DNA of 64,000 bases from JAVBOW01 sp031550125 (lineage in GTDB: Bacteria > Bacteroidota > Bacteroidia > Bacteroidales > Rikenellaceae): the NCBI GenBank assembly GCA_031550125.1, contig JAVBOW010000026.1, forward strand, positions 6,305 through 70,304, read 5' to 3'. Numbering within the stretch: the stretch's first letter is position 1; the number at the start of each line of letters is the position of its first letter. Below the pieces are notes generated by a model. That model did no database searches and was not told where the DNA came from. It saw only the letters and a list, made by a program, of their open reading frames with translations. This document shows positions 9,342-18,383 of this stretch, in pieces. The position numbers and the translations under genes were made by a program.

Positions 9342-9349
9342 TACCTTTA
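9342..9349 (+). promoter_or_regulatory. -7 element TACCTTTA of dnaG
   Basis: TACCTTTA differs from TAnnTTTG only in the last base and lies 8 nt before the dnaG ATG, so the transcript would have almost no leader. Confidence 0.45.
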
Positions 9350-9357
9350 CCACCCGT

Positions 9358-11310
9358 ATGATAGACCGCCAGACAGTAGACCGCATTTACGCCGCCGCCA
9401 ACATCGTAGAGATCGTGGGCGACTTCGTCACGCTTCGTAAGAAAGGCGTCAACTACCAGTCGTGCTGTCCTTTCCATAATGAGAAGACTCCTTCCTTCGT
9501 CGTTTCGCCATCCAAAGGCCTCTATAAATGCTTCGGTTGCGGCAAGGGCGGCAACGCCGTCACCTTCGTTATGGATCACGAGGGGCTGGGTTATGTGGAC
9601 GCGCTGAAGTATGTGGCCCGTAAGTACGGCATAACGGTGGAGGAGAAGGAGCTTACGCCGGACGAGGCGCGCCGTAACGACGACCGCGAAAGTATGATGA
9701 TAGTCTCGTCGTGGGCCTCGGACTATTTTAAAGAGCGCCTGCACCGCTCCGAAGAGGGACGCAGCGTGGGCCTGGCCTATTTCCGCGGCCGGGGCATGAC
9801 GGACGCCGCTATCGAGAAGTTCCAGTTGGGTTTCTGTCCCGCGGAGAAGGACCGCTTCACGCGCGACGCCCTGGCCGCAGGCTACCGCGAGGAATACCTC
9901 GTCTCCACCGGCCTTACCATAAAGCGAGACGACGGTGGATATTACGACCGCTTCAACGGACGCGTCATGTTCCCCATACACAGCTTAAGCGGACGCGTGG
10001 TGGGTTTCGGTGGGCGCACCCTGCGTACCGATAAAAACACGGCCAAATACCTCAATTCGCCCGAGAGCGAGATCTACCATAAAAGTTCCATCCTCTACGG
10101 ACTCTATCAGGCCAAGAAGGCCGTCACGCAGGACGACTGCTGCATATTGGTGGAGGGTTACACCGACGTGATCTCGATGCACCAGGCGGGCGTGGAGAAT
10201 GTAGTGGCCTCGTCCGGAACGTCGCTCACCGAGGAGCAGATACGCCTCATCGGGCGTTTCACGCGCAACGTGACGGTGATCTACGACGGCGATCCGGCCG
10301 GTATAAAGGCTTCGCTGAGGGGTATAGACATGATCCTTCGCGAGGGACTCAACGTCAGGGTGGTGTTGTTGCCCGAGGGCGACGACCCCGACTCCTTCGC
10401 CCGCAGTCACAGCGCCGCCGAGCTGAAAGAGTTTATCCGCCGGCACGAGGAGGATTTCCTCTCCTTCAAGGCGCGCCTGCTGTTGGGCGACGCCGGCGGC
10501 GATCCGCTGCGCCGCGCAGAGCTGATAAAGGATATGGTGCAGTCCATAGCCGAGATTCCCGATCCCGTCATCCGCTCGGTGTACATAAAGGAGTGCGCCC
10601 GCCAGATGGACGTCGAGGAGGCGCTGCTCACCTCCGAAGTGGCCCGTCGCCGTCTCTCCTACCGCTCCGACAGCCAGGCGGCTGAATTCATAAACAATTA
10701 CCAGGCGCAGCAGCGCCAGGCGCAGGCCGCGCCCGCCGTAGCGCCGTCGGTGAGGGCCGGAAGTAGCATCGAGGAGCTTGAGAAGGAGCTGATAAAATAC
10801 CTGCTTCGTTACGGCCGGACGGATTTCGACTATAAGGAAGGGCGCACGATAGTGTCGCTCAACGTGGCCGAGGTGATAATAACCGACCTCGAAAATAACG
10901 GCATATCGTTCACCGACCAGCGCTATAAGGCCCTGTACGCCACATACCTCGACGCTTACCGCTCGGGTGGCGCGGTGGAGATGCACATGTTCATCAACCA
11001 CCCCGATCCGGAAGCCGCCAACGCCGCCGTGGACGTACTGACGTCCGACGACAACTACCAGACCAGCAAACTCTGGAAAAAACACGACATAACCACACAG
11101 AGCGAAGAGGAACGCCTCTCGACGGCCGTCCCGCGGGCGGTGATACTATATAAGTCCAAAGCCATCGACCTTATAATAAACCAGCTCAAGGCCCAACTGT
11201 CCGACGAGTCGCTGGACGACGGCCAACTTTCCGAAATAACCCTGCGCATCTCTGCGCTGAACCGCGAGCGCATGGTGATATCCAAAAAATTGTCACGCCT
11301 CATTTTATGA
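9358..11310 (+). CDS. dnaG: DNA primase
   Basis: DnaG synthesises RNA primers for replication together with the DnaB helicase. The 650-residue protein has the CHC2 zinc ribbon (C37, H40, C58, C61 in CCPFHNEKTPSF and CFGCGKGG), the RNA-polymerase core with the TOPRIM glutamate in ILVEGYTDVISMHQAG and the metal-binding aspartates of VIYDGDPAGIKA, and a C-terminal helicase-interaction domain of low conservation. It is the first gene of a dnaG-smpB-phosphatase operon joined by ATGA overlaps and is divergent from uvrB. Confidence 0.97.
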   Translation: MIDRQTVDRIYAAANIVEIVGDFVTLRKKGVNYQSCCPFHNEKTPSFVVSPSKGLYKCFGCGKGGNAVTFVMDHEGLGYVDALKYVARKYGITVEEKELTPDEARRNDDRESMMIVSSWASDYFKERLHRSEEGRSVGLAYFRGRGMTDAAIEKFQLGFCPAEKDRFTRDALAAGYREEYLVSTGLTIKRDDGGYYDRFNGRVMFPIHSLSGRVVGFGGRTLRTDKNTAKYLNSPESEIYHKSSILYGLYQAKKAVTQDDCCILVEGYTDVISMHQAGVENVVASSGTSLTEEQIRLIGRFTRNVTVIYDGDPAGIKASLRGIDMILREGLNVRVVLLPEGDDPDSFARSHSAAELKEFIRRHEEDFLSFKARLLLGDAGGDPLRRAELIKDMVQSIAEIPDPVIRSVYIKECARQMDVEEALLTSEVARRRLSYRSDSQAAEFINNYQAQQRQAQAAPAVAPSVRAGSSIEELEKELIKYLLRYGRTDFDYKEGRTIVSLNVAEVIITDLENNGISFTDQRYKALYATYLDAYRSGGAVEMHMFINHPDPEAANAAVDVLTSDDNYQTSKLWKKHDITTQSEEERLSTAVPRAVILYKSKAIDLIINQLKAQLSDESLDDGQLSEITLRISALNRERMVISKKLSRLIL

Positions 11311-11762
11311 CCGACTACCGCAACATAAGCATAAAGAACAAGAAAGCCACGTTCGACTACGAGATCATCGAGACGTGGGTTGCCGGCATAGTGCTGGTGG
11401 GTACCGAGATCAAGTCGTTGCGCCTTGGCAAGGCCTCCATGACGGACTGCTACTGTTATTTCGATCGCGGCGAGCTGTGGATCAGGGGATTGAATATATC
11501 TGAGTACCACTGGGGTACCTACAACAACCATATGCCGCGACGCGACCGCAAGCTGCTGCTGGAGAAGAAGGAACTCCGCAAGATAGAACGCGCTCTGCAG
11601 GACAAGGGGCTTACGGTGGTCGGACTCAAACTTTTCGTAAACGAGCGCGGCCTGGCCAAGGTGCAGATAGGCCTGGGGCGCGGACGTAAGAATTACGACA
11701 AGCGCGAGTATATCAAGGAGAAGGATGTCAAGCGCGAGCTGGACCGCATCATAAGGAAATGA
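11307..11762 (+). CDS. smpB: SsrA-binding protein SmpB
   Basis: SmpB binds tmRNA and delivers it to stalled ribosomes for trans-translation. The 151-residue protein carries NKKATFDYEI, GTEIKSLRLGKASMTDCY, the DRKLLLEKKEL helix and the basic tail GRGRKNYDKREYIKEKD, all SmpB hallmarks. Its ATG overlaps the dnaG stop by 4 nt and its own stop overlaps the next ATG in the same way. The tmRNA gene itself is not in the window. Confidence 0.97.
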   Translation: MTDYRNISIKNKKATFDYEIIETWVAGIVLVGTEIKSLRLGKASMTDCYCYFDRGELWIRGLNISEYHWGTYNNHMPRRDRKLLLEKKELRKIERALQDKGLTVVGLKLFVNERGLAKVQIGLGRGRKNYDKREYIKEKDVKRELDRIIRK

Positions 11763-12358
11763 CCGTGCGCGCCCTGCTTCTGAATATCTGCCTCGTATTG
11801 ATCTTGTCTGCGGCCTGCCTGCCGTCGCTGGCGCAGTCGCGCGATCCGGGGTGGGCCGTTCCCGCGCCGTCGTCGCATGTCGACAATCTCTATAAGGTGG
11901 ACGAAGGGATCTACCGTTGCGGCCAGCCTTCGAAGGAGGCTTTCCGCGAGCTTTATTCCATGGGTGTGCGCGAGATACTCAACCTGCGCAACCATCATAG
12001 CGACATTCGCGAGGCGCGGGGGTCGGGCCTTGTGCTGCACCGCATAAGGATGAATGCGGGCGATTCCGAAACAGCTAAATATATCGAGGCCCTGCGCATC
12101 ATCCGCGACCGCCGCGGCCCGATAGCCATTCATTGCTGGCACGGCTCCGACCGTACGGGAATAGTCGTTGCGCTCTATCGCATGGCGTTCCAGGGTTGGC
12201 CCAGGGAAAAGGCCCTCGACGAATTCGTTAACGGCGGATACGGCTACCACTCCTACTACCGCAACCTGAAAACGTATATTATGGAGGCCGACGTTGACGC
12301 CATCCGCACAGCACTTGGGAACGCAGGGGCGAACCGTGCGTATCAGGCAGATAATTGA
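11759..12358 (+). CDS. Exported dual-specificity (CX5R) phosphatase-like protein
   Basis: This 199-residue protein begins with a hydrophobic signal segment (about residues 4-25, possible cleavage after LAQ) and contains the cysteine-phosphatase P-loop HCWHGSDRTG with catalytic C126 and R132. The preceding blocks IYRCGQPSKEAFRELYSMGV and REILNLRN are typical of the bacterial dual-specificity/tyrosine phosphatase family. Export suggests it acts on periplasmic or surface phosphoesters rather than cytoplasmic phosphotyrosine; the substrate is unknown. The ATGA overlap with smpB makes it the third gene of the dnaG operon. A lipoprotein reading (Cys20) is possible, but the residues before the cysteine fit the lipobox poorly. 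Confidence 0.82.
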   Translation: MTVRALLLNICLVLILSAACLPSLAQSRDPGWAVPAPSSHVDNLYKVDEGIYRCGQPSKEAFRELYSMGVREILNLRNHHSDIREARGSGLVLHRIRMNAGDSETAKYIEALRIIRDRRGPIAIHCWHGSDRTGIVVALYRMAFQGWPREKALDEFVNGGYGYHSYYRNLKTYIMEADVDAIRTALGNAGANRAYQADN

Positions 12359-12376
12359 GACTGCCCATAAAAACGC

Positions 12377-12404
12377 GGCGCCCGCTACCGAAGTAGCGGG
12401 CGCC
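12377..12404. terminator. Bidirectional hairpin between convergent genes
   Basis: Perfect 12-bp GC-rich stem (12377-12388 with 12393-12404) and a CGAA tetraloop, placed between the stops of the phosphatase gene and the CoA-transferase gene. Confidence 0.8.
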
Positions 12405-12424
12405 TGTCGTTTACTGTCGGCGTT

Positions 12425-13741
12425 TTAGCACTTGACCGTCTTTTTGATGTAGCCGTAGTGCGATCCGAAACGCCCGAAAGCCTCCTGCTCCAGCGCTTCG
12501 CGGTGGTTGGGATGGGCTACGCTGATTATCAGGCGGGCGCGCTCCTGGAGCGTCTTGCCGTAGAGGTTCACCGCGCCGTGTTCCGTTACGAACCAATGTA
12601 TGTGTGCGCGCGTAGTCACAACGCCGGCCCCTGCGGTAAGGGTGTTGGCAATTTTGCTTATTCCCTTGTTGGTCACCGAAGGCATGGCGAGGATGGCCTT
12701 GCCTCCCTCGGAGCGCGATGCGCCATATATGAAATCCACCTGGCCGCCTACGCCCGAGTAGAACGTTGTGCCGAGCGAGTCGGCGCACACCTGTCCGGTC
12801 AGATCTACCTGCAGGGCCGAGTTGATGGCCGTCACCCTGGGGTTTTTGGCTATTATGAAGGGGTCGTTGGTGTACGCCACGTCCATCATGGCCACCCCGG
12901 GATTGTTGTCGATGAAGTCGTATACCTTTTGCGATCCCATAAGGAACGTCGACACCATTTTGCCTCTGTCGATGGCTTTGTTGCGACCGTTTATCACGCC
13001 TTTCTCAACGAGGGGCAGCACGCCGTCGGCGAACATTTCGGTGTGTATGCCCAGGTCCTTGTGGTTGCCGAGCTGCGCCAGGACGGCGTTGGGGATGGCT
13101 CCTATGCCCATCTGGAGACATGCCCCGTCCTCTACCAGCGCGGCGCAGTTCTTGCCTATGGCCGTCTCGATATCGTCGGGCGCGGTGAAGTGGGCCTCCT
13201 CGAGGGGTTGGTCGTCCTCTACGAACACGTCTATGTCGGAAAGGTGTATGAAGGCGTCGCCGAACGAGCGGGGTACGTATTTGTTTATCACCGCTATTAC
13301 GGTGTTGGCGCACTCCACGGCCGCCAGCGTGGCGTCCACCGAGGTGCCGAGCGACACGTAGCCGTGCTTGTCGGGCGAGGATACCTGTATCATCGCCACG
13401 TCGCAGGGGAGCGTACCGGAGCGGTAGAGCTTCTGCGTCTCGCTAAGGAATACGGGGATGTAGTCCGCCGCGCCGCATTGCGTCATCTTGCGTACGTTGC
13501 CGCCCACGAAGAATGAGTCGAGCTGGAAGACGCCTTCGAAACGGGCTTCGGAGTAGGGGGCCGGGCCTTCTGTGTGGAGGTGGTGGATGTGGACGTGCTG
13601 CAATTCGCCCGCTTCGCCCCTCGCGCACATGGCTTTGATTAGGCATTGGGGGGCGCTGGCCACCGAACTGAGATGGACGTGGTCGCCCGATTTGATCACC
13701 TTGACGGCCTGCTCGGCCGAAACGAATTTTATTACGCTCAT
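12425..13741 (-). CDS. Acetyl-CoA hydrolase/CoA-transferase family protein
   Basis: This 438-residue enzyme belongs to the class I CoA-transferase family that includes 4-hydroxybutyrate:acetyl-CoA and butyryl-CoA:acetate CoA-transferases. Both halves are visible: N-terminal AcetylCoA_hydro (SGDHVHLSSVASAPQCLIKA) and C-terminal AcetylCoA_hyd_C. The catalytic glutamate is in GIHTEMFADG, and GVGGQVDFIYGA is the oxyanion/CoA-binding block. It likely recycles CoA between short-chain acids and acetyl-CoA in fermentation. The acid used cannot be fixed from sequence; the HTEMF block and the length fit the butyrate/4-hydroxybutyrate branch better than the succinate branch. Confidence 0.88.
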   Translation of the reverse strand: MSVIKFVSAEQAVKVIKSGDHVHLSSVASAPQCLIKAMCARGEAGELQHVHIHHLHTEGPAPYSEARFEGVFQLDSFFVGGNVRKMTQCGAADYIPVFLSETQKLYRSGTLPCDVAMIQVSSPDKHGYVSLGTSVDATLAAVECANTVIAVINKYVPRSFGDAFIHLSDIDVFVEDDQPLEEAHFTAPDDIETAIGKNCAALVEDGACLQMGIGAIPNAVLAQLGNHKDLGIHTEMFADGVLPLVEKGVINGRNKAIDRGKMVSTFLMGSQKVYDFIDNNPGVAMMDVAYTNDPFIIAKNPRVTAINSALQVDLTGQVCADSLGTTFYSGVGGQVDFIYGASRSEGGKAILAMPSVTNKGISKIANTLTAGAGVVTTRAHIHWFVTEHGAVNLYGKTLQERARLIISVAHPNHREALEQEAFGRFGSHYGYIKKTVKC

Positions 13742-13870
13742 GATATATTTGATTTTGCTGTTCTCCCGATAAAAACCCCCGGACGCCGCCCGGGCCTCTC
13801 CCCGGCGTCATTCCCGCATGCGCTGCCCCGCAGCTTTTTAAGGATGAATAAACGGATTCCCGACGGACAG

Positions 13871-13878
13871 CAAATGTA
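13871..13878 (-). promoter_or_regulatory. -7 element TACATTTG for the CoA-transferase gene
   Basis: TACATTTG on the minus strand, about 130 nt before the CoA-transferase start. The leader 13742-13870 shows GC-rich short inverted segments but no ORF I can support. Confidence 0.45.
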
Positions 13879-13959
13879 ATACTTTTTTCGCAGATATTTC
13901 CATATTGTTTTATTTGTTTAATTTTACACGTTTTTTGATTGCGATAGATAAAAAATTCA

Positions 13960-13967
13960 TAACTTTC
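13960..13967 (+). promoter_or_regulatory. -7 element TAACTTTC of korA
   Basis: TAACTTTC, one mismatch from TAnnTTTG, within an AT-rich stretch 20 nt before korA. Confidence 0.4.
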
Positions 13968-13986
13968 GGCAACAATTTTCCCTTTT

Positions 13987-15834
13987 ATGAGTGATAAGAC
14001 CTCTTTCCGCCTGCACGACGTCACAGTGCGCTTCTCGGGCGACTCGGGCGACGGCATGCAGCTTACCGGCACGCTTTTCGCCGACGCCGCGGCTTTCGCC
14101 GGCAACGGCATCTCCACTTTCCCCGATTTTCCAGCCGAGATTCGCGCCCCGCAGGGTACTGTGGCCGGCGTTTCCGGCTTCCAGGTGCATATAGGCGATA
14201 CCGCGGTGGCCACCCCGGGCGACTATTGCGATGCGCTGGTGGCCATGAATCCCGCGGCGCTCAAGGCCAATGCGCAGTGGCTCAAACCGTCGGCCACGAT
14301 AATTATCGACGCCGACCAATTCAACGCCAAAAGCGTGGAGAAAGCGGGATTCAAAACGGCCGATCCGATGGCCGAACTCGGCCTGGACGGCTACGAGATA
14401 ATCCCGGCCCCGATAACGTCAATGACCCGCAAGGCCCTGGAAGAGCTTCCGATAGATGCCAAGTCGGCCGCCAAGTGCAAGAATATGTTCGCCTTGGGCA
14501 TATGCTTTTACCTCTACAGCCGTCCGCTGGACCATACCCTGGGATATATAGACCGCAAATTCTCGAAGAAAGATCCGAATATCGCCTCGGCCAACCGCCT
14601 GGCGTTGCAGTCGGGCTATAACTACGCCGCCAACGCCCAGGTTTTCGCCAATACCTACGAGGTGGCCGCGGCCGACCTTCCGAAGGGCGTCTACCGCAGT
14701 ATTTCGGGCAACCAGGCCACGGCGTGGGGTTTCATAGCCGCTTCGGAGAAGAGCGGACGCCCTCTCTTCTGCGGCTCCTACCCCATAACTCCCGCGACGC
14801 CCATACTGGAAGAACTTGCCAAGCGCAAAGACCTGGGAGTAAAGACCCTGCAGGCCGAGGACGAGATAGCCGGCATCTGCACCTCCATAGGCGCGGCTTT
14901 CGCCGGCAACTTCGCCGTTACCACCACTTCCGGCCCTGGTCTGTCGCTCAAGTCCGAGGCTATGGGCCTTGCGGTAATGGCCGAGCTGCCGCTGGTCGTC
15001 GTGGACGTGCAGCGCGGCGGTCCCTCCACGGGACTTCCCACCAAGACGGAACAGAGCGATCTTTATCAGGCCATGTGGGGTCGCAACGGCGAATGCCCCA
15101 TGGTGGTCGTGGCCGCCTCCACCCCGTCGGACTGTTTCGACACCGCTTTCCGCTGCGGCAAGATAGCCATGGAACACATGACGCCGGTGCTTATGCTCAC
15201 CGACGGTTTCATCGCCAACGGCAGCGAACCGTGGCTCATCCCCGACATAGCGCGCTATCCGCGCATAAAGCCGCCCGTCGTCACCGAGGTTCCCGAGGGC
15301 GGTTTCATGCCCTACAAACGCGATGAAAAACGCCTGGCGCGCTCATGGGCCATGCCCGGAACTCCCGGCCTGGAACACCGTATCGGCGGTTTGGAGAAGG
15401 ATTTCCTCAAGGGGAGCGTCTCGCACGATCCGCTGAACCACCAGCGCATGGTGGCCATAAGGGCGGAGAAGGTGGCCCGCGTGGCCGATTTCGTCCCGCG
15501 GCAGACGGTACACGGAAAGCCCAAGGGCAAACTCCTGGTAGTAGGGTGGGGCGGCACTTTCGGTCACCTGCGTACTGCCGTGGGCGAAATGCAGGCCCAG
15601 GGCGATCAGGTGTCGCTGTGCCATATAAGCCATATCAATCCGCTGCCCCACGGCCTCGGGGAGATCTTCGCCCGTTTCGACAGGATAGTGGTATGCGAAC
15701 TCAATATGGGTCAGATGGCCTCCTACCTGCGCATGAATTTTCAGGAGTACGAATTCCTGCAATATAATAAAGTACAAGGCCAGCCCTTCACCGTGGCCGA
15801 ACTCAAAGAACATTTTTCGACATTGCTGAAATGA
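13987..15834 (+). CDS. korA: 2-oxoacid:ferredoxin oxidoreductase, fused gamma-alpha subunit
   Basis: This subunit belongs to an oxygen-sensitive enzyme that interconverts 2-oxoglutarate (or a related 2-oxoacid), CoA and oxidised ferredoxin with succinyl-CoA, CO2 and reduced ferredoxin. The 615 residues comprise an N-terminal gamma domain (about 1-190, starting with RFSGDSGDGMQLTG) fused to the alpha pyrimidine-binding domain (from about 225, with GSYPITPATPILEELA and TTSGPGLSLKSEAMG) and a C-terminal domain with VGWGGTFGHLR. This fused layout is the Bacteroidota/Thermus KorA type. The start is fixed by MSDKTSFRLHDVTVRFSGDSG. It overlaps korB by 4 nt. Confidence 0.92.
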   Translation: MSDKTSFRLHDVTVRFSGDSGDGMQLTGTLFADAAAFAGNGISTFPDFPAEIRAPQGTVAGVSGFQVHIGDTAVATPGDYCDALVAMNPAALKANAQWLKPSATIIIDADQFNAKSVEKAGFKTADPMAELGLDGYEIIPAPITSMTRKALEELPIDAKSAAKCKNMFALGICFYLYSRPLDHTLGYIDRKFSKKDPNIASANRLALQSGYNYAANAQVFANTYEVAAADLPKGVYRSISGNQATAWGFIAASEKSGRPLFCGSYPITPATPILEELAKRKDLGVKTLQAEDEIAGICTSIGAAFAGNFAVTTTSGPGLSLKSEAMGLAVMAELPLVVVDVQRGGPSTGLPTKTEQSDLYQAMWGRNGECPMVVVAASTPSDCFDTAFRCGKIAMEHMTPVLMLTDGFIANGSEPWLIPDIARYPRIKPPVVTEVPEGGFMPYKRDEKRLARSWAMPGTPGLEHRIGGLEKDFLKGSVSHDPLNHQRMVAIRAEKVARVADFVPRQTVHGKPKGKLLVVGWGGTFGHLRTAVGEMQAQGDQVSLCHISHINPLPHGLGEIFARFDRIVVCELNMGQMASYLRMNFQEYEFLQYNKVQGQPFTVAELKEHFSTLLK

Positions 15835-16874
15835 AAAACAACGAATCCAAATACAGCTACACTCCAGGCGATTTCCGCTCCGACCAGGAGGTAAAGTGGT
15901 GTCCCGGCTGCGGCGACCACGCCATACTCAGCTCCGTGGCCAAGGCGCTGCCCGAGGTGTCGCGCCGCCTGGGTTACCGCCACGACCGCTATACTTTCGT
16001 TTCGGGCATAGGCTGCTCGTCGCGTTTCCCCTACTATCTCAACACCTACGGCTTCCACGGCATCCACGGGCGCGCCGCGGCCATAGCCACCGGCGTCAAG
16101 GTCGCCAATCCGAAATTGACGGTGTGGGTCCCCACGGGCGACGGCGATTCGCTGGCCATAGGCGGCAACCACTTCATCCACGCCGTGCGCCGCAATATAG
16201 ACATCAATATAATGCTGTTCAATAACGAGATATACGGCCTCACCAAAGGCCAGTACTCGCCCACTTCCGTGCGCGGAAAGGTTACCAAGACGTCGCCCTA
16301 CGGCACCATAGAACACCCCTTCAACCCGGGCGAGCTGGTTCTGGGCGCACGCGGCACGTTCTTCGCCCGCTCCATCGACACCGAAATGGAGCTGACCAAG
16401 GAGTGTCTGGTGCAGTCGGCCTGCCACGACGGCGCGGCGGTAACTGAGATATTGCAGAACTGCGTAATATTCAACGATAAAACCTTCTCGAAGTTTGCCG
16501 CCGACAAGGATACCCGCGCCGAGAACACCATAGTGCTGCGCCACGGCCAGAAGATGATATTCGGGGCCAACCGCGACAAGGGCCTGGTGCAGATAGGCAT
16601 GAAGCTGATGGTGGTCAGAATAGGCGAGGGAGGCGTTACCGAGGACGACATCCTTGTACACAACGCCCACGAACCCAATCCGGGCGTACACATGATGCTG
16701 GTCAATATGCGTTATCCCAACTATCCCGTTGCGCTAGGGGTCATACGCGCTGTACCCGACCAGACCTACGACGACGAGGTGCGCGACCAGGTGATCCGCG
16801 TCCGCAAGAACGAAAAGGAGATAACCTGCGTCGACGACCTGCTGCACAGCGGCCAGACCTGGGAGGTAAAGTAA
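15831..16874 (+). CDS. korB: 2-oxoacid:ferredoxin oxidoreductase beta subunit
   Basis: The 347-residue thiamine-diphosphate subunit partners KorA. It carries WCPGCGDHAI near the N-terminus (C24, C27), SGIGCSSRFPYY, and the ThDP/Mg motif GDGDSLAIGGNHFIHAVRRN ending at NNEIYGLTKGQYSPTS. There is no ferredoxin-type 4Fe-4S domain, consistent with two-subunit KorAB enzymes that reduce an external ferredoxin. The ATGA overlap with korA indicates stoichiometric expression. 2-Oxoglutarate is the likeliest substrate by family; other 2-oxoacids cannot be excluded. Confidence 0.92.
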   Translation: MKNNESKYSYTPGDFRSDQEVKWCPGCGDHAILSSVAKALPEVSRRLGYRHDRYTFVSGIGCSSRFPYYLNTYGFHGIHGRAAAIATGVKVANPKLTVWVPTGDGDSLAIGGNHFIHAVRRNIDINIMLFNNEIYGLTKGQYSPTSVRGKVTKTSPYGTIEHPFNPGELVLGARGTFFARSIDTEMELTKECLVQSACHDGAAVTEILQNCVIFNDKTFSKFAADKDTRAENTIVLRHGQKMIFGANRDKGLVQIGMKLMVVRIGEGGVTEDDILVHNAHEPNPGVHMMLVNMRYPNYPVALGVIRAVPDQTYDDEVRDQVIRVRKNEKEITCVDDLLHSGQTWEVK

Positions 16875-16965
16875 CGTATTATATCCTGCTTGACGGTCGA
16901 GTTACCTGATCCCGGATACTGACGCCGGGTCCGGATGCCGATCCGGCGCTGTTAAGGCGGGTGCG

Positions 16966-17007
16966 ATAACGCGTAAGGGCGTCCCGAGGGACGCCCTTAC
17001 GCGTTAT
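16966..17007. terminator. Bidirectional hairpin between korB and the GH2-like gene
   Basis: A 19-bp perfect stem (16966-16984 with 16989-17007) with CGAG loop sits between two convergent stops and can serve both. The rest of 16875-16965 shows only short GC-rich repeats. Confidence 0.8.
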
Positions 17008-17019
17008 AGTGGCTGGCAG

Positions 17020-18372
17020 CTATTTCTCCCTGAAAGTCACTTTCCCGTCAGGCGCTACGTCGGCGTCGGTGTTCCATTGTTTACCCGCGTAGGGGTATAT
17101 CACGGGACGCGGATCGTTCATCGCCTTGAGCGCCATGTAGCTGTCGTACAGGTTCATTCCGTTCTGCGCCGGGCCGGCTATCGAGAACATGACGACCGAG
17201 GGGTGCAGCTTGGAGGTGTGGTAGTTGATCATCTGGCGGTCCACGTAAGCCTCCTTCCAGCGGGGGGTGTTAGACGGGTTGTTGCCGTCTGTCGCCAGGT
17301 GGGTGTCTATGGCGGCCTGTGGACACAGGTAGACGCCCATACGGTCGCAGGCGTCCAGCAGGTCGTCCTTCAGGCAACCTCCTGCGGCCAGCTTGATGAC
17401 ATTCGCCCCTTTGGCCCGCAGCGCGGCTATCGAGGCCATGTCGGCTGGCGTGTCGCCCGTGGGTATGAAGTCGGCCAGGACGAGCTGTTGCTTGACGCCG
17501 TTTACGGCCATCTCCCCGCTCCATGTGTTTATGTTGCGGAATCCCACGTTTACGGCTACGAATTCGGCGTCGCGTCCCTCGAAGCGGGTTCTGACCACAA
17601 GGGTGTAGAGGTTTGCGCCCTCAGGCCCCCATGTCAGGGCCTGCGGTGCCTGCATCATGAAACGCAGGGTGTCCTCGCCGCGCATGGCGAATTGCGCGTC
17701 GCGCGTTCCGGCCCCGGCTATCTTGCCGTCGGGGGCAAGCAGGTGGAAGCTTACGGTCACTTTTTTGTCGTTCAGCAGATGGCTCTTGACCACCGCGCCT
17801 ACGGCCAGGACGCCGCTGCCGTCCGGCCCTACTGAGGCGTCTACGATAATGTCGCGCACCCTTATGCGGGGCTGCGAGAACATGGTTACGCCCAACAGAG
17901 GTTTGGCCTGCTCGGGAAAATCCTCCAGGCGGCAAACCTCCGAGTGGGTGAACACCTTTAATTCAAGGTCGTTGAAACCCTCCTTGGAGAAGCGCGTAAC
18001 GTCGAATTCGCTCGGTGTGCATCCCGATTGGGTATAGCCTACGTACTGGCCGTTCATGCGCAGCTCGTAAGGCCCCAGGGCATAGGGTATGCGCAGGAAA
18101 TTCTGGCGGTCGATCCATGCGAAGGGTATTTTGTAACGGGTTTTGTAGACCACGTATTCGGGCCATATCTCGGTTACCCACTCCAGCTCCACCGGTCGTG
18201 TGAACGGCGAATCGCCCTGTGCCAGCGCCGCCTCGGCCGTGGGATAGCCCACCAGCAGGGTACGCGGCAGTTCCTTGTTTTGCCCTGTCACCGCGGCGTC
18301 GCGCCACACGTCCTGCGCCGAGACGCCCGACAGTGCGGCGGTAAGTATTATGGAAGCGATCAATGTTTTCAT
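17020..18372 (-). CDS. Truncated GH2 beta-galactosidase-like protein lacking catalytic Glu
   Basis: This 450-residue exported protein has a signal peptide (about residues 1-19, ending VSAQ) and resembles the first half of LacZ-type family 2 glycoside hydrolases: a sugar-binding jelly-roll (LRMNGQYVGYTQSGCTPSEF matches the LacZ-type YSQxSRTPAEFD block), an Ig-like domain and the start of the TIM barrel. In active enzymes HPSVIIWSLGNE carries the acid/base glutamate; here the aligned stretch is HPSVVMFSIAGPAQ, with Gly400-Pro401 replacing Asn-Glu. The protein ends before the nucleophile region, so both catalytic residues are absent; active relatives are near 1000 residues. It follows maeB by 11 nt and is probably cotranscribed. 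A binding role or decaying gene are the two readings; the open frame and the terminator 12 nt after the stop favour a stable short protein. Confidence 0.75.
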   Translation of the reverse strand: MKTLIASIILTAALSGVSAQDVWRDAAVTGQNKELPRTLLVGYPTAEAALAQGDSPFTRPVELEWVTEIWPEYVVYKTRYKIPFAWIDRQNFLRIPYALGPYELRMNGQYVGYTQSGCTPSEFDVTRFSKEGFNDLELKVFTHSEVCRLEDFPEQAKPLLGVTMFSQPRIRVRDIIVDASVGPDGSGVLAVGAVVKSHLLNDKKVTVSFHLLAPDGKIAGAGTRDAQFAMRGEDTLRFMMQAPQALTWGPEGANLYTLVVRTRFEGRDAEFVAVNVGFRNINTWSGEMAVNGVKQQLVLADFIPTGDTPADMASIAALRAKGANVIKLAAGGCLKDDLLDACDRMGVYLCPQAAIDTHLATDGNNPSNTPRWKEAYVDRQMINYHTSKLHPSVVMFSIAGPAQNGMNLYDSYMALKAMNDPRPVIYPYAGKQWNTDADVAPDGKVTFREK

Positions 18373-18383
18373 ATCCGGCTTGT

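Noticed and set aside
13742..13870. A small gene or riboswitch in the leader of the CoA-transferase gene
   Set aside because: Only short GC-rich inverted segments are visible, with no conserved riboswitch core that I recognise.
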